From Alphaproteobacteria bacterium (GTDB taxonomy: Bacteria; Pseudomonadota; Alphaproteobacteria; ATCC43930; CGMCC-115725), in NCBI GenBank assembly GCA_030041385.1, contig JASHNY010000108.1:1-49960 (forward strand): a stretch of DNA of 49,960 nucleotides. The letters are read 5' to 3'. The position numbers and the translations under genes were made by a program. Of the stretch, positions 7,614-15,509 are shown one piece after another. The notes under the pieces were generated by a model that was not told the DNA's origin, searched no databases, and worked only from the letters and a program-made list of their open reading frames with translations. How positions within the stretch are numbered: position 1 is the first letter of the stretch; every line of letters starts with the position of its first letter.

Positions 7614-7950
7614 CGCCGGACTCCCGTTCCTGCAATTGGCCGAGATAATCGGCGAGGCGGTCGAGGCTTTCGTCCCAGAACCGGCGGTAGTCCTCGAGCC
7701 AGCCGGCCGCCTGTTTCAGCGGCTCGGGCGCGAGCCGGCAGGGGCGCCATTGTGCCTGGCGCCCGCGCGCGATGAGCCCGGCGCGCTCCAATACCTTCAG
7801 ATGCTTCGAGACCGCCGGAAGGCTCATCGCAAAGGGCTCGGCCAGTTCGGTGACCGAGGCCGCGCCCGACGCCAGCCGCGCCAGAATTGCTCGTCGCGTC
7901 GGGTCGGCCAGCGCATTGAAGGTCGCGCTCAGCGGATCGGGTTGCGTCAT
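7603..7950 (-). CDS. ArsR-family winged-helix repressor
   Basis: A 115-residue regulator with the canonical ArsR winged helix: NALADPTRRAILARLA, SVTELAEPFAMSLPAVSKHL (recognition helix), and KVLERAGLIARGR as the wing. No cysteine pair typical of metal sensors is visible, so it belongs with the non-metal ArsR proteins found upstream of SRPBCC genes. ATG at 7950 is taken as start; TTG at 7953 is possible. The message would have almost no leader, because the palindrome at 7953-7988 begins directly upstream. The palindrome suggests autoregulation of the ArsR-SRPBCC-DUF899 operon. Confidence 0.9.
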   Translation of the reverse strand: MTQPDPLSATFNALADPTRRAILARLASGAASVTELAEPFAMSLPAVSKHLKVLERAGLIARGRQAQWRPCRLAPEPLKQAAGWLEDYRRFWDESLDRLADYLGQLQERESGDDG

Positions 7951-7952
7951 CA

Positions 7953-7988
7953 ATTTAGCCGACTAGTTAATTAACTGATTGACTAAAT
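7953..7988. promoter_or_regulatory. Palindromic operator candidate of the ArsR-type operon
   Basis: An AT-rich 36-bp inverted repeat in a GC-rich setting: the perfect core AGTTAATTAACT (7965-7976) and the outer arms ATTTAG and CTAAAT share exactly the same centre at 7970.5. It abuts the start codon of the arsR-like gene, the expected place for an autorepressor site. Confidence 0.65.
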
Positions 7989-8148
7989 ACTCGGCGAGCC
8001 GGGCGCTGTCAACCCGGCGATGGCGGCCGCCGCCGGGAGGCTCGGCGATGCCGGCGCAGCAAAATGCCGCGAGCCGGGAAAGTTGCGCATGCGCCGGCCG
8101 CCTTGCTGTGGCTAGATAGCATGTCCGCGGCTTCCGGAGCCCTTCGCC

Positions 8149-9456
8149 ATGCCGACCGCCTCGAATGCCGAGCCGTATCGCCTGTCCGCCGTCGAATTGG
8201 CCGGGCGGGTGGCGAACGGCGCGCTGACCGCCGAGGCGGTCGTCGCCAGCTGCCTCGACCGCATCCGCGCGCGCGAGCCGGTGGTGCGCGCCTGGGCCCA
8301 TCTCGATGCCGATGCGGTATTGGCGGCGGCGCGGGCAATCGACAAATCGGGCAAGAGCGGCCTTCTCAAAGGCGTGCCGTTCGGCATCAAGGACATTTTC
8401 GACACCGCCGACATGCCGAGCGGTTACGGCTCGCCGATCTATACCGGCTGCCGGCCGAGTTTCACCGCCAGCGCCGCCAGCCTGCCGCGCGCGCAGGGCG
8501 CGGTATTGATGGGCAAGACGGTGACGACCGAATTCGCCAACCGCCATCCCGGGCCGACCGGCAATCCGCACAACCTCGCGCATTCGCCGGGCGGCTCGTC
8601 GAGCGGGTCGGCCGCCGCGGTCGCCGATTTCATGGTGCCGCTGGCGATCGGCACGCAGACCGGCGGCTCGGTGATCCGCCCGGCCGCGTATTGCGGCGTT
8701 GTCGGGTTCAAGCCCAGCTTCGGCCTGTTCCCGCCGGCCGGCATGCACATGAACACCGATTCGCTCGACACGGTCGGGATCATGGCCCGCTCGGTCGGCG
8801 ACATCGCCTTGTTCCGCGCCGCGATGATGGCGACGGAATACGCGGCGCCGACGCTGCCGGAGCGGGCGCCGCGCCTTGCCCTGTGCCGCACGCCGCACTG
8901 GGACCGCGCCCAGCCCGAGGGCAAGGCCCGGCTCGACGACGCCGCGGCACGGCTCGCAAAGGCCGGGGCGACGATCGTCGAATCCGAATTGCCGCCGGCT
9001 TGCGCCGATGTGTCTGAGGTGCAGCGCCGGCACAGCGCGTTCGAGGCGCCGCGCAACCATGCCCCCGAACTGCATCGCCACGCCGCGCTGCTGAGCCGAG
9101 ACCTCAACGAGGAGGGCCGGATCGCCGCCGGGCGCAAGCTTACCCTCGCCGAGTTCCGCACCGCCTGGCGCGATGCCGAGCGGATGCGCGCCGCTGCCCA
9201 GGAATGGGCGCTCGGGTTCGACGCGATCCTGACCCTGCCGGCGCCGGGCGAGGCACCGAAGACGCTGGCCTCGACCGGCGATGCGGTGTTCAACGCGCTG
9301 TGGACCGTGCTCTACCTGCCGTGCCTGACGCTGCCGGCCGGCAATGGGCCGAACGGGTTGCCGCTCGGCGTGCAGCTCGTCGGGCCGCGCCATCACGACG
9401 CGCGGCTCCTCGATGTCGGCCTGTGGGTCGAGCGCCATCTGGGAGGCGAGGCATGA
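8149..9456 (+). CDS. Amidase-signature family hydrolase 1
   Basis: A 435-residue amidase with the Ser-cisSer-Lys catalytic set: Lys81 in PFGIKDIFDT, the Gly/Ser loop HSPGGSSSGSAAAVA with cis-Ser near 150, and the nucleophile Ser174 in TQTGGSVIRPA, spaced 24 residues after it as in the family. It hydrolyses an amide of unknown identity; no secretion signal is visible, so it is cytosolic. The second amidase starts in the overlapping ATGA at its stop codon, so the two are translated together. GatA is an alternative annotation for this family, but the length, tandem context and lack of GatB/GatC make a catabolic amidase more likely. Confidence 0.88.
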   Translation: MPTASNAEPYRLSAVELAGRVANGALTAEAVVASCLDRIRAREPVVRAWAHLDADAVLAAARAIDKSGKSGLLKGVPFGIKDIFDTADMPSGYGSPIYTGCRPSFTASAASLPRAQGAVLMGKTVTTEFANRHPGPTGNPHNLAHSPGGSSSGSAAAVADFMVPLAIGTQTGGSVIRPAAYCGVVGFKPSFGLFPPAGMHMNTDSLDTVGIMARSVGDIALFRAAMMATEYAAPTLPERAPRLALCRTPHWDRAQPEGKARLDDAAARLAKAGATIVESELPPACADVSEVQRRHSAFEAPRNHAPELHRHAALLSRDLNEEGRIAAGRKLTLAEFRTAWRDAERMRAAAQEWALGFDAILTLPAPGEAPKTLASTGDAVFNALWTVLYLPCLTLPAGNGPNGLPLGVQLVGPRHHDARLLDVGLWVERHLGGEA

Positions 9457-10736
9457 GCGCGGCCAACGAATTTTCCGCCGTCGAGGCGGTTGCCCGGCTC
9501 AAATCCGGGTCGCTGAGCGCCGAAACCCTGGTGCGTGCCTGTCTCGACCGCATCGAGGCACGCCAGGCGGTCAAGGCCTGGGCCTTTCTCGATCCCGACC
9601 TCGCGCTGGCGCAGGCGCGCGCGGCCGACCGCGCCGGGCGGCCGGGACTGCTCGCCGGGTTGCCGGTCGGGGTCAAGGACGTCATCGACACCGCCGACAT
9701 GCCGACTGAGCACGGCTCGCCGATCTATCGCGGCAACCGCCCGTTCGCCGATGCCGCCTGCGTCGCGCTGATCCGCAATGCCGGTGGGGTGATCCTCGGC
9801 AAGACCGTGACGACCGAATTCGCCAACCGCTTTCCCGGCGCCACGGTCAACCCGCACAACCCGGCGCATACGCCCGGCGGCTCGTCGAGCGGGTCGGCGG
9901 CGGGCGTTGCCGATTTCCAGGTGCCGGTCGGGCTCGGCACCCAGACCGGCGGATCGACGATCCGCCCGGCGGCGTTCTGCGGGATCGTCGGCTATAAGCC
10001 GAGCTTCGGCGAGTTCAGCCGCAGCGGCGTCAAACTGCAATGCCACAACCTCGACACGGTCGGCCTCATTTGCCGCAGCGTCGACGACATCGCGCTGATG
10101 CGCGCGGTACTGACCGATTCCCCGCCGCGCCCGATCGATCGCGGTGCCGGCGCGCCGCCGCGCATCGGGCTGTGCCGCACGCCCGGCTGGGACGCCGCCG
10201 ACGCCGCGACCCAGGGGCTGATCGAACGCACCGCCGCGCGGCTGGCAACCGCCGGCGCCCGGGTTTCCGACGTGTCCTTTGCGCCGCAATTCGCCGATAT
10301 CGGCGACCATCACCGGGTCATCTTCAATTACGAGGCGGCGCGCAACTACGCCTATGAATACGAGACGCATTTCGAGCGGATCAGCGCGGTGTTGCGCAAT
10401 ACGGTGTTGACCCCAGGCCGTGAATTGCCGCTTGCGGCCTATATCGCGGCCCTGGAGGCGGCGGAGGCATTCCGCCGGCACCTCGACGACATTCTCGACG
10501 ATTGCGACCTGCTGCTGACCCCGAGCGCGGCCGGCGAGGCGCCCGAGGGGTTTGCCACCACCGGCGACCCGCGCTTCAACTCGATCTGGACGCTGGGCTG
10601 GGTTCCGTGCGTGACCTTGCCGGCCGGCCGCGGACCGCATGGCTTGCCGCTCGGCATCCAGCTCGTCGGTCGGCGCTTTGCCGACGAGGCGCTGCTCGAC
10701 GGCGCCGCCTGGGTCGAAGCCCGGCTCGCCGGCTGA
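9453..10736 (+). CDS. Amidase-signature family hydrolase 2
   Basis: A 427-residue paralogue of the preceding amidase, with the same catalytic residues: Lys75 in PVGVKDVIDT, PGGSSSGSAAGVA with cis-Ser near 144, and Ser168 in TQTGGSTIRPA. Its ATG at 9453 overlaps the upstream TGA (ATGA). Shared motifs such as VTTEFANR, SPIY and the Gly/Ser loop show a tandem duplication followed by divergence of the C-terminal half, where substrate specificity of amidases is usually set. A NIPSNAP protein follows 61 bases downstream and probably belongs to the same transcript. Confidence 0.88.
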   Translation: MSAANEFSAVEAVARLKSGSLSAETLVRACLDRIEARQAVKAWAFLDPDLALAQARAADRAGRPGLLAGLPVGVKDVIDTADMPTEHGSPIYRGNRPFADAACVALIRNAGGVILGKTVTTEFANRFPGATVNPHNPAHTPGGSSSGSAAGVADFQVPVGLGTQTGGSTIRPAAFCGIVGYKPSFGEFSRSGVKLQCHNLDTVGLICRSVDDIALMRAVLTDSPPRPIDRGAGAPPRIGLCRTPGWDAADAATQGLIERTAARLATAGARVSDVSFAPQFADIGDHHRVIFNYEAARNYAYEYETHFERISAVLRNTVLTPGRELPLAAYIAALEAAEAFRRHLDDILDDCDLLLTPSAAGEAPEGFATTGDPRFNSIWTLGWVPCVTLPAGRGPHGLPLGIQLVGRRFADEALLDGAAWVEARLAG

Positions 10737-10797
10737 CGGCCGTCGCGGCCGAAAGGTTTGTCGCCAGCGCAAAAACCATCACTGGAGGAGAGCGAAG

Positions 10798-11124
10798 ATG
10801 ATCTACGAATTGCGCGTTTACCATGCGGTGCCCGGCCGCCTTCCCGACCTGCTGAAGCGGTTCGACACGATCACGTTGAAGATCTGGGAGCGGCACGGCA
10901 TCCAGCAGGCCGGGTTCTGGACCGTATTGGTCGGCAGCTCGAACCAGGACCTCTATTACCTGCTGAAATGGGAGTCGCTGGCCGAGCGCGAGCGGAAATG
11001 GAATGCGTTCCAGGCGGATCCCGAATGGCACGCCAAGCGCGCCGAAACCGAAAAGAACGGCGCCATCGTCGCCCGGGTCGAAAACTCGTTCCTGACGCCG
11101 ACCAGCTTCTCGTCGGTGAAATAG
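10798..11124 (+). CDS. NIPSNAP family protein
   Basis: A 108-residue ferredoxin-like alpha/beta-barrel protein beginning MIYELRVYHAVPGRLPDLLKRF, the typical NIPSNAP opening, followed by GFWTVLVGSSNQDLYYLLKWESLAERE and a C-terminal VENSFLTPTSFS. Bacterial NIPSNAP proteins occur next to catabolic genes; their activity is not defined. GGAGGAG stands before the ATG at 10798. The gene is the third in line after two amidases, and a strong terminator at 11172 ends the unit. Confidence 0.88.
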   Translation: MIYELRVYHAVPGRLPDLLKRFDTITLKIWERHGIQQAGFWTVLVGSSNQDLYYLLKWESLAERERKWNAFQADPEWHAKRAETEKNGAIVARVENSFLTPTSFSSVK

Positions 11125-11171
11125 CGGGGTAGCCGCTGTTCTGCGCCCGGCTCGCGGGCATGACGATAAAG

Positions 11172-11206
11172 AAGGAGCCCGCCGCGGCGGGCTCCTTTTT
11201 TCTTTA
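11172..11206. terminator. Strong bidirectional intrinsic terminator
   Basis: A perfect 26-bp palindrome (11172-11197), with half AAGGAGCCCGCCG, is followed by a run of T on the plus strand (TTTTTTCTTT). The minus strand also has a T-rich tail after it. It lies between the convergent NIPSNAP and OmpA-family genes and can serve both. Confidence 0.92.
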
Positions 11207-11219
11207 AACGCCGGCGTCT

Positions 11220-12284
11220 TTAAGGAAAGACGATCTCGACGCGGCGGTTTTGTGGCTCGCGCACGCCGTTCGCCGTCGGCACGCGGTTGTCGTTTTCGCC
11301 GCGGCCGCTGACCGTCATCTGATCGCGCGGCACGCCGAAGCGGACGAGTGCATCGGCGACGTTGTTGGCGCGGCGCTCGGAGAGGCGCTGATTGTACGCA
11401 GCCGAGCCCGACCGGTCGGTGTAGCCGGTCACCTGGAGCTGCACCGGGCTCCCTGATTTGTAGGCGTCGGCCGCCTGGCGCACGATGTTCATGCCTTCGG
11501 GCGTGATCGTGGCCCGATCCCAATCAAAGAACACAAGAAAGACCTTGCGCGTCACCGGCGGCGGCGCCGGAGCGGCGGCCGGGGCGACCACCGGCGGCGC
11601 CGGCGGCGGCAAGAAGTGATAGACAAGGCTGGTGATGATGTTTTGCGTGCCGTAGCCCGTGTGATACGCCACTCGCGGCGCCGCACTCAGGTGATAGGTT
11701 TCATCGGTCGTGGCCATATAGCGGTAATCGACTTCGAGCGACAGGTTCGGGGTCACGCTGTAGCTCGCGCCGGCAATCGCCTGATAGCCGAACTCCCACT
11801 CGCTGGCGTTGACGAATTGGCCGATCCCGGCAACCTTGTTCTGGTCGATGACATCGACGGCCCCGATGCCGACGCCGATATGCGGAATGACCGGCCAGCC
11901 GAGCGTGTCGAAATCATAGAGCACGTTGGTCATCAGCGCATTGCTTGAGCGGCTGCCGCTGACCCCGGGGAGCTTGAGGCTGCCCGCCGACAGGCTGTTC
12001 AGCCCGTTGTTGCGATACATGTACTCTTCCTCGATCCGCCACGGCCCCATCTGATAGCCGCCGCGAACGCCGAGCGCATATCCGGCACCGTAGTCTTCAT
12101 GGAGGAGCGGCGCGCCGGTGATACGGGCCGTCTGGTCCTCCAGACCGGTCCAGCCCGCTTCGCCGCCGAGATAGAAATGCCCTGGCGGTATCCAGCTCGG
12201 AAGCTGCGCCCGAGCCTGGCCGCTGAACGCGAGCGCGGCGACGCCGGCGCACACGCCCATCACCCCAAAGATCCGGATCTTCAT
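11220..12284 (-). CDS. OmpA-family outer-membrane beta-barrel protein
   Basis: A 354-residue outer-membrane protein. Residues 1-27 form a signal peptide ending AFSGQARA, followed by an eight-stranded OmpA/porin-like barrel (about 30-225; strands such as FYLGGEAGW, YALGVRGGYQMG and LSLEVDYRYMA). A Pro/Ala-rich linker (LPPPAPPVVAPAAA) leads to a C-terminal OmpA peptidoglycan-binding domain with VFFDWDRATITPEG, VTGYTDRSGS and NQRLSERRANNV. It anchors the outer membrane to the cell wall. The start at 12284 is chosen because GGGGAA lies seven bases before it; the GTG at 12299 would place that sequence inside the gene. Confidence 0.92.
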   Translation of the reverse strand: MKIRIFGVMGVCAGVAALAFSGQARAQLPSWIPPGHFYLGGEAGWTGLEDQTARITGAPLLHEDYGAGYALGVRGGYQMGPWRIEEEYMYRNNGLNSLSAGSLKLPGVSGSRSSNALMTNVLYDFDTLGWPVIPHIGVGIGAVDVIDQNKVAGIGQFVNASEWEFGYQAIAGASYSVTPNLSLEVDYRYMATTDETYHLSAAPRVAYHTGYGTQNIITSLVYHFLPPPAPPVVAPAAAPAPPPVTRKVFLVFFDWDRATITPEGMNIVRQAADAYKSGSPVQLQVTGYTDRSGSAAYNQRLSERRANNVADALVRFGVPRDQMTVSGRGENDNRVPTANGVREPQNRRVEIVFP

Positions 12285-12388
12285 CGGATTGTTCCCCACA
12301 GAGTTGGCGAGCCGGCGAGCGGACGCCCCACCGGTATACGTTCAAGCCTCGAAAAACGATCCGCCGCCAGACTAGGGTTCGGCTGGCT

Positions 12389-13048
12389 TTAATGAGGCTG
12401 CGCGCTTCGGCAGCCGTCGAGGAAAAGTGTGACCGTGTTGTCGACCCATGCGGCCAATTCCGCGCCGTCGAACGGGACGCCGAGCCCCAGCGCCCGGCGT
12501 TGCGGACCCGTCACTACCATAAGGATAAATTGCTCGGCGGCAAGACGGGTATCGATCCGACCCAGTTCGCCGGCTTCGATGCGGCGGTCCAAATCGCGCG
12601 AAATCCGCTCGATCCCGGTGGCTGCACCGAGCTCGTGCATGATCCGCGCGAGGCCGGGGAACTGCCGCGCCTCGGCGACGACGATCCGGTGCAATGCCAG
12701 CGCCTCGGGGGTCAGCACCACATCGAGCATGTAAGCCGCCACTTGCCGCAGCGCCGTCTCCAGGCTCGGCGCGTCGAGCAGGGCCGCATCGAACGGCCGC
12801 ATCCAGCGCTCGATGAGCCGGCGCACCACCGCCTCAAACAGCATCTCCTTGCCGCGAAAGCGGTGATAGAAGGTGCGCTTTGAGATGCCGGCGCGCTTGG
12901 CCACGGCCTCGATGCTGGTCGGGCCGAAACCGTGGCCCAGAAACAGCGTCGTCGCGACATCGAGGATGCGGTCCGACAACTGGGCCGATTGCAGGCGCGA
13001 CGGGCGCCCGCCGCGCCCCCGGCGCGGCGACTGACCGACCGGGTCCAT
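12389..13048 (-). CDS. TetR-family transcriptional regulator
   Basis: A 219-residue TetR regulator. A basic N-terminal tail (RRGRGGRPSR) is followed by the helix-turn-helix at about residues 25-65: ILDVATTLFLGHGFGPTSI, then AVAKRAGISKRTFYHRFRGK. The C-terminal ligand domain (TetR_C of the type with EARQFPGLARIMHELG) is of normal length. It is divergent from the SDR gene at 13243, and the 195-bp gap between them has an inverted repeat at 13116. It may control that SDR; the effector is unknown. The ATG at 13048 has only a weak ribosome binding site, so the exact N terminus is uncertain. Confidence 0.88.
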   Translation of the reverse strand: MDPVGQSPRRGRGGRPSRLQSAQLSDRILDVATTLFLGHGFGPTSIEAVAKRAGISKRTFYHRFRGKEMLFEAVVRRLIERWMRPFDAALLDAPSLETALRQVAAYMLDVVLTPEALALHRIVVAEARQFPGLARIMHELGAATGIERISRDLDRRIEAGELGRIDTRLAAEQFILMVVTGPQRRALGLGVPFDGAELAAWVDNTVTLFLDGCRSAQPH

Positions 13049-13115
13049 GCTCACCGACACCGCCTGCCTCGCCGTTGCCCCTCGCTTAACCGGCCGGAAC
13101 CTTAGCCGATCGATT

Positions 13116-13134
13116 CGGAAACGCAACCGTTCCG
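13116..13134. promoter_or_regulatory. Inverted repeat, possible TetR operator
   Basis: CGGAA-N9-TTCCG with further internal symmetry (CGGAAACG against CGTTCCG-like positions). It lies in the divergent spacer between the TetR gene and the SDR gene, the usual place of a TetR operator. Base composition is GC-rich, so a chance occurrence is possible. Confidence 0.4.
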
Positions 13135-13242
13135 TCTCTTTGACCTCGGAGCAGGCGGGCGCCGCCGTTGCCGCTGGCGCCGGGCGGCAATCCGCGCAAC
13201 ATTTCGCCAGTCGGTTCAATTTCTCAAGCGGCGGGAAGGCCC

Positions 13243-13992
13243 ATGAACATCGAACTTGCTGGAAAACATGCGGTCGTGACCGGCGGCAGCCGCGGGATCG
13301 GCCGGGCGATCGCCCTGGCTTTCGCCGGCGCCGGCGCCTCCGTCTCGATCTGCGCGCGCGGCGCCGAGGCGCTGTTCAGGACGCGCGACGAGATTGCCGC
13401 ATGCGGGGTTTCCGCCCATGCCGCGACCTGCGATCTGGCCGAATCGGCGGCGGTTGCCCGCTATATCGAAGAGGCTGCCGCGGCGCTGGGCGGGATCGAC
13501 ATCCTCGTCAACAATGCATCGGGGTTCGGCTCGGCCAATACCGAGGAAGGGTGGTCGAAGAGCCTCTCGGTCGATCTTATGGCGACGGTGCGGGCCAGCT
13601 GGGCGGCCCTGCCGCATATCGAGCGGGCCGGCGGCGGTGCGATCGTCAACATCTCGTCGATCTCGGGCCTGCGCGCCGCCGCACGCACGCCACCTTACGG
13701 CGCGGTCAAGGCGGCGGTGATCCAGTACACGCTCAGCGAAGCCGCCGCCCACGCGAGGAAGGGCATCCGCGTCAACTGTGTCGCCCCCGGCTCGATCGAG
13801 TTTCCCGGCGGCTCGTGGGAAAAGCGCAAGACCGACAACCCGCGGCTCTACGATGCGATCCTGCGCGGCATTCCGTTCGGCCGCCTCGGGCGCCCGGAAG
13901 AGGTGGCGCAGGTCGTGCTGTTCCTTGCCTCGCCCCTGGCGAGCTGGGTCACCGGCCAGGTCGTGTCTGTCGATGGCGGCCAGATGCTGTGA
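13243..13992 (+). CDS. Short-chain dehydrogenase/reductase (SDR)
   Basis: A 249-residue classical SDR: nucleotide-binding TGGSRGIG at residues 13-20, NNASG at 90-94, Ser139 in NISSISG and the catalytic pair Tyr152/Lys156 in YGAVK. The C terminus ends with the family's GQVVSVDGGQML. It oxidises or reduces a hydroxyl/keto substrate with NAD(P)H; the substrate is not evident. GGAAGG seven bases before the ATG at 13243 fixes the start. It is divergent from a TetR regulator and convergent with pcaG, so it may be an independent TetR-controlled gene. Confidence 0.9.
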   Translation: MNIELAGKHAVVTGGSRGIGRAIALAFAGAGASVSICARGAEALFRTRDEIAACGVSAHAATCDLAESAAVARYIEEAAAALGGIDILVNNASGFGSANTEEGWSKSLSVDLMATVRASWAALPHIERAGGGAIVNISSISGLRAAARTPPYGAVKAAVIQYTLSEAAAHARKGIRVNCVAPGSIEFPGGSWEKRKTDNPRLYDAILRGIPFGRLGRPEEVAQVVLFLASPLASWVTGQVVSVDGGQML

Positions 13993-14093
13993 GGCCGCGG
14001 CCGGATGCCCGCCGAGCGCCGGCCGCGTCGCGTCACCCGTGCAAATGCGCCTCGACGGCGGCCGGCGTTGTCAACGGCGAGTGCGGCGGCCGG

Positions 14094-14678
14094 TCACAGG
14101 TCCAGAAAAACGGTCTCGCGCTCGCCCTGCAAGACGATATCGAAATGATAAGTCGGAACCGTGTCTTCGACGCCTTTTGCTGCGATCAGGGTCTGGCGCC
14201 CCGAGGCGTCGTCGAGCGAGGAGAGCAGCGGGTCATCGGCGTTTTGCGGCTCCCCGGCGAAATAGAGCCGGGTGAAGAGCTGTTTCAGCATGCCGCGGGC
14301 AAAGACGGCGAGGTTCAGGTGAGGCGCCTGCAATGAATTGCCGCGGCCCGGCACCGGGCCGGGCTTGATCGTGACGAAGCGATAGGCGCCTGCGTTGTCG
14401 GTGGCGGCGCGGCCATAGCCGCGAAAATTCGGGTCGACCGGCTTGTCGGCCTGGCGGTCATCGGGGTGAGCGTAGCGCCCGGCCGCATTGGCCTGCCACA
14501 ATTCGATCAGCGCATCGGGAACCGGCGCGCCGTCGCCGTCGATGACGCGCCCTTCGATGACGATGCGCTGGCCTGCCGGGTTCTGGCGCGTCAGATCGCT
14601 CCATTCCGGCCGCGCGAGGCCGAGATGAAAGAACGGCCCGACGGTCTGCGCCGGGGTCGGGATCAGCTTTTCGGCCAT
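14094..14678 (-). CDS. pcaG: Protocatechuate 3,4-dioxygenase, alpha subunit
   Basis: A 194-residue intradiol-dioxygenase subunit starting MAEKLIPTPAQTVGPFFHLGL, the typical PcaG opening. Further marks are IVIEGRVIDGDGAPVPDALIE, LWQANAAGRYAHP, FRGYGRAAT and HLNLAVFARGML. Alpha subunits keep the fold but lack the iron ligands of PcaH, and here the ligand positions are indeed changed (HLNLA instead of H-I-H). With PcaH it forms the ring-cleaving enzyme that turns protocatechuate into 3-carboxy-cis,cis-muconate. It starts two bases after the pcaH stop codon and is the last gene of the minus-strand aromatic cluster. Confidence 0.93.
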   Translation of the reverse strand: MAEKLIPTPAQTVGPFFHLGLARPEWSDLTRQNPAGQRIVIEGRVIDGDGAPVPDALIELWQANAAGRYAHPDDRQADKPVDPNFRGYGRAATDNAGAYRFVTIKPGPVPGRGNSLQAPHLNLAVFARGMLKQLFTRLYFAGEPQNADDPLLSSLDDASGRQTLIAAKGVEDTVPTYHFDIVLQGERETVFLDL

Positions 14679-14680
14679 GC

Positions 14681-15391
14681 TCAGCCGGCCTCGACCGGGG
14701 TCGCGGCGCGGCCGCGCAATACAATGTCCCAGCGATAGCCGAGCGCCCATTCCGCCTCGCTGAGGTTGGGGTCGTAATCGGCGATCAGCCGCTCGCGCGC
14801 GGCCGCATCGGGTGTGCTCTGATAGATCGGGTCGAATGCCAATAGCGGGTCGCCGGGGAAGTACATTTGCGTCACCACCCGGGTCACAAAGCCGGGGCCG
14901 AAGATGCCGAAATGGATATGCGCCGGCCGCCAGGCATTGGGTGTGTTGCGCCACGGATAGGCGCCGGGCTTGATCGTCAGAAAGCGCCAGCTGCCATCGG
15001 CGCCGCTGACGACCTGGCCGACCCCGGTGAAGTTCGGGTCGAGCGGGGCGTCGTGCTGATCGACCGGGTGATGGTAGCGGCCGGCCGAGTTGCATTGCCA
15101 CAATTCGACCAGCGTGCCCGGCACCGGCCGCCCGTCTTCGTCGAGCACGCGGCCGGCAACGATGATGCGCTCGCCGAGCGGCGCGCCCTTGTGCTGCGTC
15201 GTCAAATCGGCGGCATCCGGTCCGGCCCAGCCGTCGCTGAAGCCCGGCCCGGTCACTTCCGACAACGTGTGCTCGAACCGAACCGGGGCACGGCGCGGCG
15301 CCCGCTTTACGGTGCTGGCATAGTCCGGATAGAGCGTCGGCGGCTGCGTGCCCGGGCGCGGGCGGGCGAATTCGAGCCCGGTCATGTCCAT
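14681..15391 (-). CDS. pcaH: Protocatechuate 3,4-dioxygenase, beta subunit
   Basis: A 236-residue catalytic subunit. The Fe(III) ligands are visible in order: a tyrosine in SAGRYHHPVDQ, a tyrosine in KPGAYPWRN, and the two histidines in RPAHIHFGIFG. ERIIVAGRVLDEDGRPVPG and LWQCNSAGRY are the conserved intradiol-dioxygenase segments, and TQMYFPGDPL lies near the C terminus. The ATG at 15391 is preceded by GGGGG. pcaG follows directly. Upstream, 118 bases away and in line, is the LLM oxidoreductase with two aromatic-acid-type transporters, suggesting uptake and ring activation of a compound that ends as protocatechuate or a relative. Confidence 0.94.
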   Translation of the reverse strand: MDMTGLEFARPRPGTQPPTLYPDYASTVKRAPRRAPVRFEHTLSEVTGPGFSDGWAGPDAADLTTQHKGAPLGERIIVAGRVLDEDGRPVPGTLVELWQCNSAGRYHHPVDQHDAPLDPNFTGVGQVVSGADGSWRFLTIKPGAYPWRNTPNAWRPAHIHFGIFGPGFVTRVVTQMYFPGDPLLAFDPIYQSTPDAAARERLIADYDPNLSEAEWALGYRWDIVLRGRAATPVEAG

Positions 15392-15509
15392 GTTCGGCCC
15401 CCGTTCGATGCGGTTTGCTGCTCGGGTTCAAACCGATCTGCAGGCGCCGGTCAAGAGGCGCGGCCGAGCGCCGGCATCACGCCGCGGCGATGTCCCGCCG
15501 GGGCGGTGG

